Below are positions 17,926 to 29,723 of a DNA stretch of 64,000 nucleotides, piece by piece (the first letter of the stretch is position 1; every line of letters begins with the position of its first letter). A program made the translations under genes and the position numbers. This stretch comes from Methylomonas koyamae (lineage in GTDB: Bacteria; Pseudomonadota; Gammaproteobacteria; Methylococcales; Methylomonadaceae), in the NCBI RefSeq assembly GCF_019669905.1, contig NZ_AP019777.1, positions 1,798,001-1,862,000 of the forward strand, in the 5' to 3' direction. The notes beneath the pieces are model-generated. The model worked only from the letters and a program-made list of their open reading frames with translations. It made no database searches and was not told the DNA's origin.

Positions 17926-18780
17926 ATGGGAAACAAGATACTAGTAGCCTTGGGCGCTTTGGCGGTTATATTGTCGATGTCGGTGTTTACCGTCGGCGAG
18001 ACCGAAAGAGTCATCAAGTTTCAATTGGGCGAAATCGTCGGGGCCGACTTTCAGCCCGGCATGCACTTGAAAATTCCGTTCATCAATAATGTAAAAAAAT
18101 TCGACGCCCGTATCCTGACTATGGATGCGACGCCGGAACGTTTCCTGACTGCGGAAAAGAAAAACGTTATCGTCGATTCTTTCGTCAAATGGCGAATCGG
18201 CGACGTGAAAACCTTTTACACCACAGTGGGCGGCGATGTCGGCCAGGCCAATATCCGCCTGGACCAGATTATCAAGGACGCGGCGCGTAGCGAATTCAGT
18301 AAACGCGAAATCAGGCAACTGGTTTCGACTGACCGTAGCGCGATCCGCGATTCGTTGATCACCAACGTTTCGCCGCACGCTTCGCGATTGGGTATCAATA
18401 TTGTCGACGTGCAGGTCAAACGCATCGATTTGCCGAACGAAGTCAGTACCTCGGTATACCAGCGGATGGAAGCCGAGCGGGCGCGGGTGGCACGCGAGTT
18501 TCGTTCCCAAGGTTCCGAAGCCGCGGAGCGGATTCGTGCCGATGCCGATAAACAGCGCGAAATCATTTTGGCCAACGCTTACCGCGATTCCGAAGTATTG
18601 CGCGGCGAGGGCGATGCTAGAGCTGCGGATATTTTCGCTAAAGCTTACGGCGAAGACAGCGACTTCTTTGCCTTTTACCGCAGTTTGATCGCCTATAAAG
18701 AGGCACTCGGCAAATCCGGCAATATCATGGTGTTGGAACCGAACTCCGATTTCTTCAAGTTTTTCAAAAACCAGAAATAA
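17926..18780 (+). CDS. hflC: HflC, subunit of the FtsH-modulating HflKC complex
   Basis: HflC is the SPFH partner of HflK. It has an N-terminal anchor (ILVALGALAVILSMSVFTV), then GETERVIKFQLGEIV and the band-7 domain with TMDATPERFLTAEKKNVIVD. The coiled coil and the conserved DSDFFAFYRSLIAYKEALG near the end fit the family. It has 284 residues. It ends 27 bases before a strong terminator hairpin, so hflC probably closes the hfq-hflX-hflK-hflC unit. Confidence 0.95.
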   Translation: MGNKILVALGALAVILSMSVFTVGETERVIKFQLGEIVGADFQPGMHLKIPFINNVKKFDARILTMDATPERFLTAEKKNVIVDSFVKWRIGDVKTFYTTVGGDVGQANIRLDQIIKDAARSEFSKREIRQLVSTDRSAIRDSLITNVSPHASRLGINIVDVQVKRIDLPNEVSTSVYQRMEAERARVAREFRSQGSEAAERIRADADKQREIILANAYRDSEVLRGEGDARAADIFAKAYGEDSDFFAFYRSLIAYKEALGKSGNIMVLEPNSDFFKFFKNQK

Positions 18781-18807
18781 ACCATCAATCTAACGCTGCA
18801 CGACCGG

Positions 18808-18830
18808 ACGCCCCGCTCTGCGGGGCGTTT
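18808..18830 (+). terminator. Rho-independent terminator after hflC
   Basis: A 9-bp GC-rich stem (ACGCCCCGC with GCGGGGCGT) closes the 3-base loop TCT, followed by a short T run. It separates hflC from hisZ. Confidence 0.8.
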
Positions 18831-18853
18831 GCTGTGATTGGGATAGACAAATA

Positions 18854-21351
<2,498 letters not shown>

Positions 21352-21429
21352 TACAGGGACGCTGACCAACTCCGAAAGCCGTCGGCCGGGTTTCTCCGAG
21401 ACCAGGCCGGCGCATCTGCCAAGCCCTAT

Positions 21430-22305
21430 TCAAGTCAGTGACTTTGCCGTCCTTTCATAGCCGGCAATAGGCCGATTTTTGTTGCGGATCCACTCGCTCC
21501 AGGAGCCGGCGTACAATTTCGATCCGCTGAGTCCGGCGATTTCCATCGCCAGCAAATTGTGGCATGCGGTCACGCCCGAGCCGCACATATGTACCACGCG
21601 TTCCGCCGGCCACGGCGCAATCAAATCGCTAAATTGCCGGCGTAAGTGGTCGGGGCTCAGGAACAGGCCGTTTCGATCGAGATTGGATTGCAATGGCCGG
21701 TTAAGCGCTCCGGGTATGTGGCCGGCCACCGGGTCGATCGGCTCGGCTTTGCCGAAGAAGCGCTCCTGGGTTCTGGCATCGATCAATCTGATGCTGCGGC
21801 TGGCCAGACCTGCTTCAATCTGGTTAGCGCTGAGCCATTGCCGGTCATCGAGATAGCTGCGAAACCCGCTGGCGGCGATTTTGGGCAATATTGCTGTGGT
21901 AGGCAGGCCTCGTTTGCGCCAGTGGCCGTAGCCGCCGTCGAGCACGGCAACCTGGGTATGGCCCATGCTGCGCAGTAGCCACCACATGCGGCCGGCAAAG
22001 GCGCCACCGGCATCGTCGTAGACGACCACCTGGCAGCGGTTGTTAACTCTCCAGTCTCCCAGTTTTGCAGCGAGCAACTCGAAGTTCGGTAGCGGGTGGC
22101 GGCCGGTGTAGGCTTGAACCGGGGACGACAAGTCTTTATTCAAATCGGCATAGACCGCGCCGGGTATGTGGCTCTGCCGATAGGATTTATAGCCGGCTGC
22201 GGTATCGGCCAGCGAGAAGCGGCAATCGAATATGCGCCAATGCGGATGGTCGAGGTTGGCTGCCAAGGCGGCGGCGGAAACCAGCGTGGTATAAGTCATG
22301 CTCAT
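21430..22305 (-). CDS. sseA: 3-mercaptopyruvate/thiosulfate sulfurtransferase
   Basis: This is a two-domain rhodanese. The N-terminal inactive domain carries HWRIFDCRFSLAD and SHIPGAVYADLNKDLSS. The C-terminal domain has the active-site loop CGSGVTACHNLLAM with the catalytic Cys. CG[ST]GVTA is the mercaptopyruvate sulfurtransferase form, whereas thiosulfate-type rhodaneses usually carry CRxGxx. It has 291 residues. Its start overlaps the stop of the quinone oxidoreductase gene by 4 bases, so the two are coupled. The start could instead be the ATG two codons later (22299). Confidence 0.9.
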   Translation of the reverse strand: MSMTYTTLVSAAALAANLDHPHWRIFDCRFSLADTAAGYKSYRQSHIPGAVYADLNKDLSSPVQAYTGRHPLPNFELLAAKLGDWRVNNRCQVVVYDDAGGAFAGRMWWLLRSMGHTQVAVLDGGYGHWRKRGLPTTAILPKIAASGFRSYLDDRQWLSANQIEAGLASRSIRLIDARTQERFFGKAEPIDPVAGHIPGALNRPLQSNLDRNGLFLSPDHLRRQFSDLIAPWPAERVVHMCGSGVTACHNLLAMEIAGLSGSKLYAGSWSEWIRNKNRPIAGYERTAKSLT

Positions 22306-23279
22306 AGCTCCAAAATAATTTTTCCAATGTGTTGGCTGCTTTCCATCAGCCGGTGGGCCCGGTCGGCCTCGGCCAGCGGAAACACAGAATCTATCACGGG
22401 TTTGACTTGGCCGGATTCCAACAATGGCCAGACTTTCTCGCGTAACTGCCGGGCAATTTTAGTTTTGAACTCGTCGCCCCTCGGGCGCAAGGTGGAGCCG
22501 GCCAGCGTCAGGCGTTTCATCAGTAGTGCGGCCAAATTGATTTCGGCCTTGCTGCCTTGCTGAATCCCGATTTGCATCAGCCGGCCGTCGCTTGCCAGCG
22601 ATTTTAAATTACGTGACAGATAATCCCCGCCTACCATATCCAGAATCACGTCGACGCCATTGCTCCCGGTGAATGCAGAAACCGCCTCGACGAAATCCTG
22701 TTGCCGGTAATTCACGGCAAGGTCGGCGCCCAACTCCAGGCATCGCCGGCATTTCTCGTCGCTGGCTGCCGTCGTGATGGCACGGGCGCCGAAGGCTTTG
22801 GCAAGCTGGATTGCGGTGGTGCCGATGCCGCTGCTGCCGCCATGCACCAACAGGGATTCGCCGGCTTGCAATCCGGCTCGGTCGAAAACGTTACTCCACA
22901 CGGTAAAAAATGCCTCCGGGAGCGCTGCGGCCTGGGTAAAGCTGAATCCCCGTGGAATCGGTAAACAGCAGCAGGCGCTGGCCAGGCAATATTCGGCATA
23001 GCCGCCGCCGGTGACCAGCGCGCACACCGAATCGCCGACCTCAACTTTCGTTACCGCGCTGCCGATTTCGGCGACGGTACCGGCGACTTCCAAGCCAAGA
23101 ATGGGCGATGCACCCGGCGGCGGCGGATACAGGCCTCGGCGTTGCACGAGGTCGGGGCGGTTGACGCCGGCGGCGTGGGTTTGGATCAGAACCTGATTGG
23201 GCCCCGGCGTCGGTTTCGGCCAGTCGGTCACGACGAGTTGGTCGAGGTCGGCGTTAGTTTGAATCTGAACGGCACGCAT
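22302..23279 (-). CDS. NAD(P)H:quinone oxidoreductase, zinc-less MDR family (PIG3-like)
   Basis: This is a medium-chain dehydrogenase/reductase that lacks the zinc ligands and resembles quinone oxidoreductases and human PIG3. It has the GroES-like N-terminal domain with TDWPKPTPGPNQVLIQTHAA and YPPPPGASPILGLEVAGTVA. The cofactor domain has LLVHGGSSGIGTTAIQLAKA. It has 325 residues. The start lies 77 bases from the divergently transcribed argC start. Confidence 0.88.
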   Translation of the reverse strand: MRAVQIQTNADLDQLVVTDWPKPTPGPNQVLIQTHAAGVNRPDLVQRRGLYPPPPGASPILGLEVAGTVAEIGSAVTKVEVGDSVCALVTGGGYAEYCLASACCCLPIPRGFSFTQAAALPEAFFTVWSNVFDRAGLQAGESLLVHGGSSGIGTTAIQLAKAFGARAITTAASDEKCRRCLELGADLAVNYRQQDFVEAVSAFTGSNGVDVILDMVGGDYLSRNLKSLASDGRLMQIGIQQGSKAEINLAALLMKRLTLAGSTLRPRGDEFKTKIARQLREKVWPLLESGQVKPVIDSVFPLAEADRAHRLMESSQHIGKIILEL

Positions 23280-23356
23280 GATGTTAAGCTTTGCGGGAGG
23301 ACTGTGTATTATATGCGGCCCAATTTAGCAGAAGTCTAGTTTCCACGAGAGAGTCC

Positions 23357-24388
23357 ATGGTACGAGTAGGTATTGTCGGCGGCACGGGATACACCGGTGT
23401 CGAATTATTGAGAATTCTGGTTTTGCATCCGCAAGTTGAAGTCAGCGTCGTCACCTCCCGCGCCGACGCCGGGTCGAGGGTGGACCAGTTGTATCCCAGT
23501 TTGCGCGGCTATTGCGATTTGCAATTCAGTCCGCCGGAGCTGAAGTATTTGCAAGGCTGCGACGTGGTGTTCTTCGCCACGCCGAACGGCACGGCAATGC
23601 TGATGGCCGAAGCGTTGTTGGCGCTGGGTGTCAAAGTCATCGATCTGTCCGCCGATTTTCGTATCAAAGACCCGGCCGAATGGCAGAAATGGTACGGCAT
23701 GCAGCACGCCAGCCCGGGCCTGATTGATGAGGCCGTGTACGGTTTGCCGGAGCTGAACCGGGAACAGATCAAACAGGCGCGCTTGATCGCATGCCCAGGT
23801 TGTTATCCGACTGCCGTGCAATTGGGCTTCCTGCCTTTGCTGGAGGCCGGTATGGTGGATACGAACGGCTTGGTGGCGGATGTCAAATCCGGCGTCAGCG
23901 GTGCCGGACGCAAAGCGGAAATAGCGTCGCTAATGAGCGAAGCCGGCGAAAGTTTCAAAGCCTACGCGGTTGCCGGCCATCGCCATTTGCCGGAAATCAA
24001 GCAGGGATTGGCGCGCGTTGCGGGCGACGAGGTGGGATTGACCTTTGTGCCGCATTTGACGCCGATGATACGCGGCATACACGCCACGCTTTATGCGCGT
24101 TTAAACAGCCGCGGTAAAGATTTACAGGCACTTTTCGAGCAACGTTATCGGGAACAGCGCTTCGTCGACGTATTGCCTGCCGGTAGCCATGCCGACACCC
24201 ACAACGTGCGCGGCAGCAACCGCTGCCAAATTGCGGTGCATCAACCGCAGGGCGGCGATACGGTGGTGGTTTTGTCGGTGATCGACAATCTGGTGAAGGG
24301 CGCTTCGGGACAGGCGGTGCAGAATATGAACTTGATGTTTGGTTTGGCTGAGGCGGCAGGCCTTGAAACGGTTGCGCTTTATCCTTGA
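23357..24388 (+). CDS. argC: N-acetyl-gamma-glutamyl-phosphate reductase ArgC
   Basis: ArgC carries out the third step of arginine synthesis, NADPH-dependent reduction of N-acetylglutamyl phosphate. The Rossmann motif [17 protein letters not shown] is at the start. The active-site Cys is in [13 protein letters not shown], and [14 protein letters not shown] and [11 protein letters not shown] follow. The ATG at 23357 gives 343 residues and begins the conserved [11 protein letters not shown]. The longer frame from 23291 covers the promoter region. Confidence 0.96.
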   Translation: MVRVGIVGGTGYTGVELLRILVLHPQVEVSVVTSRADAGSRVDQLYPSLRGYCDLQFSPPELKYLQGCDVVFFATPNGTAMLMAEALLALGVKVIDLSADFRIKDPAEWQKWYGMQHASPGLIDEAVYGLPELNREQIKQARLIACPGCYPTAVQLGFLPLLEAGMVDTNGLVADVKSGVSGAGRKAEIASLMSEAGESFKAYAVAGHRHLPEIKQGLARVAGDEVGLTFVPHLTPMIRGIHATLYARLNSRGKDLQALFEQRYREQRFVDVLPAGSHADTHNVRGSNRCQIAVHQPQGGDTVVVLSVIDNLVKGASGQAVQNMNLMFGLAEAAGLETVALYP

Positions 24389-24414
24389 GGTTTAGATAAG
24401 TTCGAGCAATAAAA

Positions 24415-24445
24415 AACCGCCTGCCGGTTTTACCGGCAGGCGGTT
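24415..24445. terminator. Bidirectional terminator between argC and the PEP-CTERM gene
   Basis: A perfect inverted repeat (AACCGCCTGCCGG with CCGGCAGGCGGTT) with a 5-base loop follows argC, with A-run on one side and T on the other. It can serve both argC and the convergent PEP-CTERM gene. Confidence 0.85.
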
Positions 24446-24468
24446 CGCTCGATCTTTAGTTTTCTGAA

Positions 24469-25224
24469 TTAAGCAGCGAAAGCCTGATTTTTACGATTCA
24501 GTCTCCAACCCAGCATTCCGCTTGCCAAAAGCAATAAGCTGGTGGGTTCCGGAACGCTAGTGCCAGGGGGGGTGGTGCTTGCAGTCGTGCCAACCAGAGA
24601 AACCAGTTTGAAATAATCTGAAGTTGTATCGGTAATAACATCCCCCAGGCCTGAACCCCATCTGCTGCTGTAGGCGCTTATTAACCAAAGGCTTGACGAC
24701 TTGTTGCTCGGATTGATGTCCTCTTGGACGTCTCCGACAGTACTATAACTGCCTACGAATTCCCAGCCATTGGTAAGAAGGGTTGAAATGGATTTTCCGC
24801 TAATATCTGCATTACCGCTAAGGGCGCCGGTGGTGGGCACTGCACCAGTATATCTGACAATCGAGATATCAGAATCGTAGCCGGTGGTAGCGTCCGGCCA
24901 GCCTACCGTTAGTTTATCCAAGATGGTACTGTCGTCAAATCGAAACAGTACCGCTTCTATGCGACCATTGTTGTCGATGGCATGGTCGGGATAACTGTAC
25001 GTTGTCTCGGAGCCGCTCAACACGCCCAGGCCGTTAGAGCTTCCATACCACTGAAGGGTGGCGGTAGAAAATGTTGAGTAGCTCAAAGTACCGACCGAGT
25101 AAGCAGTCATGCTTTGTACTCCACCCGGTGTCACCGTGTTTGTGCCGCCTATGGTCCACAATGTGGCGTTTGCCGTTAACGGTGCCAACAACAGAGCTGC
25201 AACAGCCAAATATTTCCGGGTCAT
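24469..25224 (-). CDS. PEP-CTERM sorting-domain exported protein
   Basis: This 251-residue secreted protein has a Sec signal peptide (KYLAVAALLLAPLTANA) and a Ser/Thr/Tyr-rich beta-type middle. The C-terminus has the sorting signal VPEPTSLLLLASGMLGW followed by a basic tail (RLNRKNQ). That tripartite tail is the recognition signal for an exosortase (XrtA type), which processes the protein at the envelope, usually along with exopolysaccharide production. The coding sequence looks AT-richer than its neighbours. The function of the middle part is not recognisable. No exosortase gene is in the window. Confidence 0.85.
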   Translation of the reverse strand: MTRKYLAVAALLLAPLTANATLWTIGGTNTVTPGGVQSMTAYSVGTLSYSTFSTATLQWYGSSNGLGVLSGSETTYSYPDHAIDNNGRIEAVLFRFDDSTILDKLTVGWPDATTGYDSDISIVRYTGAVPTTGALSGNADISGKSISTLLTNGWEFVGSYSTVGDVQEDINPSNKSSSLWLISAYSSRWGSGLGDVITDTTSDYFKLVSLVGTTASTTPPGTSVPEPTSLLLLASGMLGWRLNRKNQAFAA

Positions 25225-25444
25225 AAAATCCTCGCTATTTTTTATTCATTTCCATCATTGTCTTTGCCGGTCTGAAAATAACTATTGTACTATCGGCCAA
25301 AGGACAAAACGCTCTTATCGATAATTGAAAAGCATTTATTGGGCCATGATTGTTTTTTGTTAAAAAACAAATGGTTGCGTTTTGTTTTTTGTCGAATGGC
25401 TGCGATGTTGTAAAAAAATACGACAGATGCTGTGTATTCGATTA

Positions 25445-28258
25445 TCAGCGTAACTTTTCCAATAGTACCTTCGCTTGGTCGCGGCCGTTGAACAGCGTAT
25501 TGGCTTTTAACGCTTGTTCGAGTTCTTGCCTGGCTTCGTCGTTGCGTTGCATTTTGCTCAACGCCACACCGATATGGTAGCGAATTTCCGGATCTTGCGA
25601 TTGCAGCGAATGGGCGTTACGCAAGTAATGCAGGCCTTGTTCCGCTTGGCCCGAGTTAACCAGAATCCAACCCAGCGTATCGTTGGTTGCCGCCTGGCCG
25701 GGGGCCAGTTTATGGGCTTGTTCGGCTAACGAGAGTGCTTTGTTGTTGCCAAGATTCAAATAGGTATAAGCCAGATTGTTCAAGAATTGCGGTTCGTTGG
25801 GGTATTGTTTGAGTAATAGATCGTAATATTTTTCCGCTTCTTTGAAGTTTCCGCTCTTCAATAATTCGTTAGCGAATGCAGCCATTGGTACGTAGTCTTG
25901 CGAATGTTTTTTTACCCATTGTTCCAGCAAGGTAAATGCCTTATCCGGTTGGTTAGTTTTGTACAAGCTGTCGTAGAGCTGCATTAACGATGTCGTGTTC
26001 GGTTCCAGTTCGAATGCGGCTTGGTAGTGGCTGTTGGCCAAGCTGAAGTTTTGGTCATGCAGGGCAACGTCGCCCAGCAGTTGGCGCGGGAAAGCCCGTT
26101 TTGGGTAGCGTTTCATTAAGCTTTCGGCACGGCTTGCGGCAAATACCGGCTTGCCATGATTAAGTTCCATCTCGACCAACGCAATTTGCGACGGGATATG
26201 ACCTTCGTCCACCAATACGGCTTTTTTTAGGGTTTTGATGGCTTCGTAATAGTCGCCGGCGTCGATTTGGTATCGGGCTGCTTTGTAGAGTTGTTTTACG
26301 TTAAAGCGCGCTTGGTCGGCCATTCGGACGAACACGCCCAGGGCCTTTTCTCGATTGTTGCTGGCCAAGTAGCTGCGCGCCAACGCATCGATAACATGCA
26401 GGTTGTTCTTATCGAGGGCTTCTGCGGCTTGTGCGGCCGCAGTCGCTTCACTAACCTTACCCATCTTTAAATTCAAATCTACCGATGCCAAAAGCACGGG
26501 TAATGATTTTAAATCCAGCTTTTTTGCCCGCTCCAGCCAATCGCTGGCAGCGTCGAGGCGTCCGGCGCTTTGCTCGACTTTGGCCAATTCCACCAAAATA
26601 TCCAGATTGTTCGGGTCCTTTTGATTCAAGGCTTGCAGGCGTTGTCGAGCTTGATCGAATTTATTTTCGCCAACGTCGAGTTTGCTTAGGTTAATTTGCG
26701 CGGCGAGAAAATTCGGATCTAATTCGATCGCTTTCTCGAAACTTTGCCTGGCTTGTTTGTATTGGCCGTGGCTGACCTGGGCTGTACCCAATAAATTAAG
26801 AAGTGTTAAATTTTTCGACGCTTTCTTATAAAGCGTTTGAGCGATTTGTAACGCGCTTTCCGAGTCGCCTTGGCTCATTTTTAGGGCTACCAGCGGAATG
26901 CCGGCTTGTAATGAGTCGGGGTTTTGCTTGTAAGCTGCTTCCAAGTCTTGAGTCGCGGCTTGCTCCTGGCCCATCGCCAGCCGATTCAAGCCGATCTCGG
27001 CTTGTAGGCTTCCTTTACCATCGCCCAACGCGGCGGCCTTGCCGAACATTATGTTCGCCATGTCGTGTTTGCCTGCCTGCATAAACGCATTTCCTAATAG
27101 GTAGGCCAATCGAGAGTCTTGCGGGTTGTGGATTTGGATAGGGCGAAGTAACTCGATCGCTTGCTCCGGTTCGTTTTTTTTCAACAGAATTGTGGCTAGC
27201 AGTGTGTATGGGCCGGACTGTTCGGGGAATTGCTTGACATAAAGGCGGAGATATTCGGCAGCGAGATCGAATCGCTGTAGGCTGTAATTTACTAAGCCGG
27301 ACAGCATCAAGGTCGAGCCATGCGCGGATAAGTATTCCGGCTTTATCGATGAAATTATATCTGCGGCGGCTACCAGCTCCTTGGCAGCGGCTTCCTTTTG
27401 CTTATTTTTATCCAGTAACACTGCGTTTAGGTAAGCAGCCTTGGGTTCGAACGGGTAGGTCTTCCGCACGTATTCCAAATCCTGCTTGGCTTTATCGTCC
27501 TGTTTTAAGTCCATCAACAAACCGGCCCGCGCCAAACGGGTGTCGACGTGGTCGGGATTCAGTTCGACCGCCTTGTCGTAAAACTTGAGCGCTTCCTCCA
27601 GCTCCATATTGGCATGCTTGATAGAACCTTTGGCGAACCAGGCGCCGTGGTCGTCTGGTTGGATCTGCATGGCTTTATCGGCAGCCAGATCGGCACCTTT
27701 CCGGTCGCCGCGCTTTAACAGCGCATTGGCGCGGCCGACGACCGCGGCGACGTGGCTGGGATCGATTTGCGCCGCACTGTCGAATTCGTTCAAAGCTTCG
27801 CTGATTTGATTGAGCTGAAGATAGGCGTTTCCGCGGTAGACATGCAAAATCGGACGCAACTCATTGTTGAACTTGACCGGATCGATTTCCTTGATCAAGT
27901 CGTTGTAGCGGATTTCATACGTATAGAGTTTGGCCAGATTCTCGACGATTAAAGAAGGGTCTGCGCCCAGTTGCTTGGCCAGGTTCAATTGCACTTCCGT
28001 TTCGGAAAGCGATTTTTGTTGCAAGTAGATATCGCCGAGTAACACGTGGGCAGCGACGTAACGTTCGTTCTGCTGCAGCGCGTTTTTCAGCTCGATAATG
28101 GCTGCTTCGTTGTTATGTTCCCGATAGGCCTGCAACGCCCGCTCGTAATATTGTCCGGCCAGCACGTCGTCGGCTAGAGCGTAGTTTATGGGCGCAATAC
28201 CGGCAACCAATAGCCATGTGCCGAAAGTGATACGCGAGGGTAGTTTGGATATGCGCAT
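25445..28258 (-). CDS. prsT: XrtA/PEP-CTERM system TPR protein PrsT
   Basis: PrsT is a very large TPR protein associated with exosortase A/EPS loci. The N-terminus is a signal peptide (TFGTWLLVAGIAPINYALA). The rest is an uninterrupted run of degenerate 34-residue TPR units, for example ALQAYREHNNEAAIIELKNA near residue 40 and AAYLNAVLLDKNK later. The length of 937 residues is typical of PrsT. The ATG at 28258 is directly preceded by ten C residues on the coding strand, and an in-frame TGA is close upstream, so there is no longer start. It lies upstream of the PEP-CTERM gene, with a 220-base gap. Confidence 0.9.
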   Translation of the reverse strand: MRISKLPSRITFGTWLLVAGIAPINYALADDVLAGQYYERALQAYREHNNEAAIIELKNALQQNERYVAAHVLLGDIYLQQKSLSETEVQLNLAKQLGADPSLIVENLAKLYTYEIRYNDLIKEIDPVKFNNELRPILHVYRGNAYLQLNQISEALNEFDSAAQIDPSHVAAVVGRANALLKRGDRKGADLAADKAMQIQPDDHGAWFAKGSIKHANMELEEALKFYDKAVELNPDHVDTRLARAGLLMDLKQDDKAKQDLEYVRKTYPFEPKAAYLNAVLLDKNKQKEAAAKELVAAADIISSIKPEYLSAHGSTLMLSGLVNYSLQRFDLAAEYLRLYVKQFPEQSGPYTLLATILLKKNEPEQAIELLRPIQIHNPQDSRLAYLLGNAFMQAGKHDMANIMFGKAAALGDGKGSLQAEIGLNRLAMGQEQAATQDLEAAYKQNPDSLQAGIPLVALKMSQGDSESALQIAQTLYKKASKNLTLLNLLGTAQVSHGQYKQARQSFEKAIELDPNFLAAQINLSKLDVGENKFDQARQRLQALNQKDPNNLDILVELAKVEQSAGRLDAASDWLERAKKLDLKSLPVLLASVDLNLKMGKVSEATAAAQAAEALDKNNLHVIDALARSYLASNNREKALGVFVRMADQARFNVKQLYKAARYQIDAGDYYEAIKTLKKAVLVDEGHIPSQIALVEMELNHGKPVFAASRAESLMKRYPKRAFPRQLLGDVALHDQNFSLANSHYQAAFELEPNTTSLMQLYDSLYKTNQPDKAFTLLEQWVKKHSQDYVPMAAFANELLKSGNFKEAEKYYDLLLKQYPNEPQFLNNLAYTYLNLGNNKALSLAEQAHKLAPGQAATNDTLGWILVNSGQAEQGLHYLRNAHSLQSQDPEIRYHIGVALSKMQRNDEARQELEQALKANTLFNGRDQAKVLLEKLR

Positions 28259-28268
28259 GGGGGGGGGG
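28259..28268 (-). repeat. Homopolymer tract (C10 on the prsT strand) at the prsT start
   Basis: Ten G on the plus strand (C10 on the coding strand) abut the prsT ATG at positions -1 to -10, where a Shine-Dalgarno sequence would lie. No purine-rich SD is seen further upstream within 20 bases. Confidence 0.95.
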
Positions 28269-28470
28269 ACCGTTTTCGTTCAAAAAGTCGGCATAGGATA
28301 GCCGCAAAGCGGATTTGTCTCCAGTTAAGCGACATCCGCATTTCATAACGTCCGGCGCTGGGTTGCCGTCTGGAAGCGCGGGCCGCATTCGGCTTGCGTT
28401 TGATCGGAATGGTGTCCGTCAAAATCTTGGCATTGAGTTGTAACGCTCTGTTTTTGAATCAAATATTATT

Positions 28471-28487
28471 GTGGTCTGCTTTTTGCT
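28471..28487 (+). promoter_or_regulatory. Sigma-54 promoter for fleSR
   Basis: The sequence GTGGTCTGCTTTTTGCT has the invariant GG and GC of sigma-54 promoters separated by exactly 10 bases (28473-28474 and 28485-28486), and a TTTGCT -12 element. It lies 34 bases upstream of fleS. Such promoters upstream of fleSR/flrBC are activated by FleQ/FlrA in related bacteria. No fleQ is in the window. Confidence 0.75.
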
Positions 28488-28520
28488 TTTCGGCGATTAA
28501 AGTAATTTGGTGAAATATCG

Positions 28521-29723
28521 ATGAACTCTTTATCGTTTCAGCAACAGCAAAAAGCCGAACGTCTGACCGACGCGTTTCGCTTGTTCAACGAGCTTTCCGC
28601 GAATTTGACTCATTCCTACCAGGGCCTGGAAGAACAAATCGCCAGGTTGAATCGGGAACTGGCCGCCGCCCGCGACGAGCGTCTGCGCACCTTGGTCGAA
28701 AAAGAGAGGTTGGCCAGCCGTTTGCAGCAAATTCTGGCGGCATTGCCGGCGGCGGTGGTGGTGTTGAATGCGCAAGGCGTTGTAGTCGATTGCAACAACC
28801 ATGCGCTGGATTACCTCGGCGAACCGTTGCTCGGCCAATTCTGGTCCGATGTCGTGGGCAGAAGTTTGCAGCCGGTGTTCGAATCTCCGCACGAGCGGCA
28901 ATTGCGCGACGGTCGTAAAGTCAACATCACCCACAACGTGCTCGGTAACGATGCCGAGCAGGTCATCCTGCTGTCCGATGTCAGCGAAATCCGTTCGTTG
29001 CAGGAGACGCTGGTGCAGCAGAAGCAGCTCAGCGCGATGGGGGAAATGGTGGCCGGTCTGGCGCATCAAGTACGCACGCCGTTGGCGACTGCGATCCTGT
29101 ATGCCTCGCAAATGAATCGGCCCGGAATTGCCGACGACAAGCGCCGCCAGTTTTCCGCAAAAATTCTGGAGCGCCTGCATTACCTGGAGCGGCAGGTCAA
29201 CGACATGCTGATCTTCGCCAAGCAGGGGCGGATGGCGATGCAGGGTTTTTCATTGAACCGGTTGATGGCGCATTTGCGCGAAGCCAAGGATGGCTTTAGC
29301 GGCGAATTGGATATCGACAACTCGGTCGGAGACCTGTTGTTGTTCGGCAACCAGGACGCCCTGCGCGGTGCGTTACTGAATTTGATCAACAACGCCGCGG
29401 AAGCCGGTGCGCGAAAAATCAGCGTGCGGGCGACGGTCGGGGTTGGCGGCATCGCTATCAGCGTCGCCGACGACGGTCCCGGAATCGCACCCGAGCAACG
29501 CGCCAAATTGTTCGAGCCTTTTTTTACTACCAAATCCAACGGCACCGGTCTGGGTTTGGCGGTCGTCGAAAGCGTTGCCCGTGCCCACGGCGGCACGGTC
29601 GGTTGCCGCTCCGCGCCGGGAAACGGCGCCTGCGTTACCTTGACGCTGCCCTGCAGCAACCAAAACGCGTTGAGCCTGTCGGCCGGCGCCGCCGCTACGG
29701 AGAAGAGCCATGAAGCAGTTTGA
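28521..29723 (+). CDS. fleS: Flagellar sensor histidine kinase FleS/FlrB
   Basis: FleS is a soluble kinase that phosphorylates FleR. The N-terminus is a coiled coil (YQGLEEQIARLNRELAAARD), then a PAS-like segment with LPAAVVVLNAQGVVVDCNN. The H-box MGEMVAGLAHQVRTPLATA holds the phospho-His. The N-box is LNLINNAAEAGARK and the ATP lid is VADDGPGIAPEQRA, then GTGLGLAVVESVA. There are 400 residues and no membrane segment. It overlaps fleR by 14 bases. Confidence 0.9.
   Translation: MNSLSFQQQQKAERLTDAFRLFNELSANLTHSYQGLEEQIARLNRELAAARDERLRTLVEKERLASRLQQILAALPAAVVVLNAQGVVVDCNNHALDYLGEPLLGQFWSDVVGRSLQPVFESPHERQLRDGRKVNITHNVLGNDAEQVILLSDVSEIRSLQETLVQQKQLSAMGEMVAGLAHQVRTPLATAILYASQMNRPGIADDKRRQFSAKILERLHYLERQVNDMLIFAKQGRMAMQGFSLNRLMAHLREAKDGFSGELDIDNSVGDLLLFGNQDALRGALLNLINNAAEAGARKISVRATVGVGGIAISVADDGPGIAPEQRAKLFEPFFTTKSNGTGLGLAVVESVARAHGGTVGCRSAPGNGACVTLTLPCSNQNALSLSAGAAATEKSHEAV

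Noticed and set aside
25225..25444. Sigma-54 promoter for the PEP-CTERM gene
   Set aside because: No GG-N10-GC element was seen on the minus strand. The 220-base gap holds no other recognisable feature.
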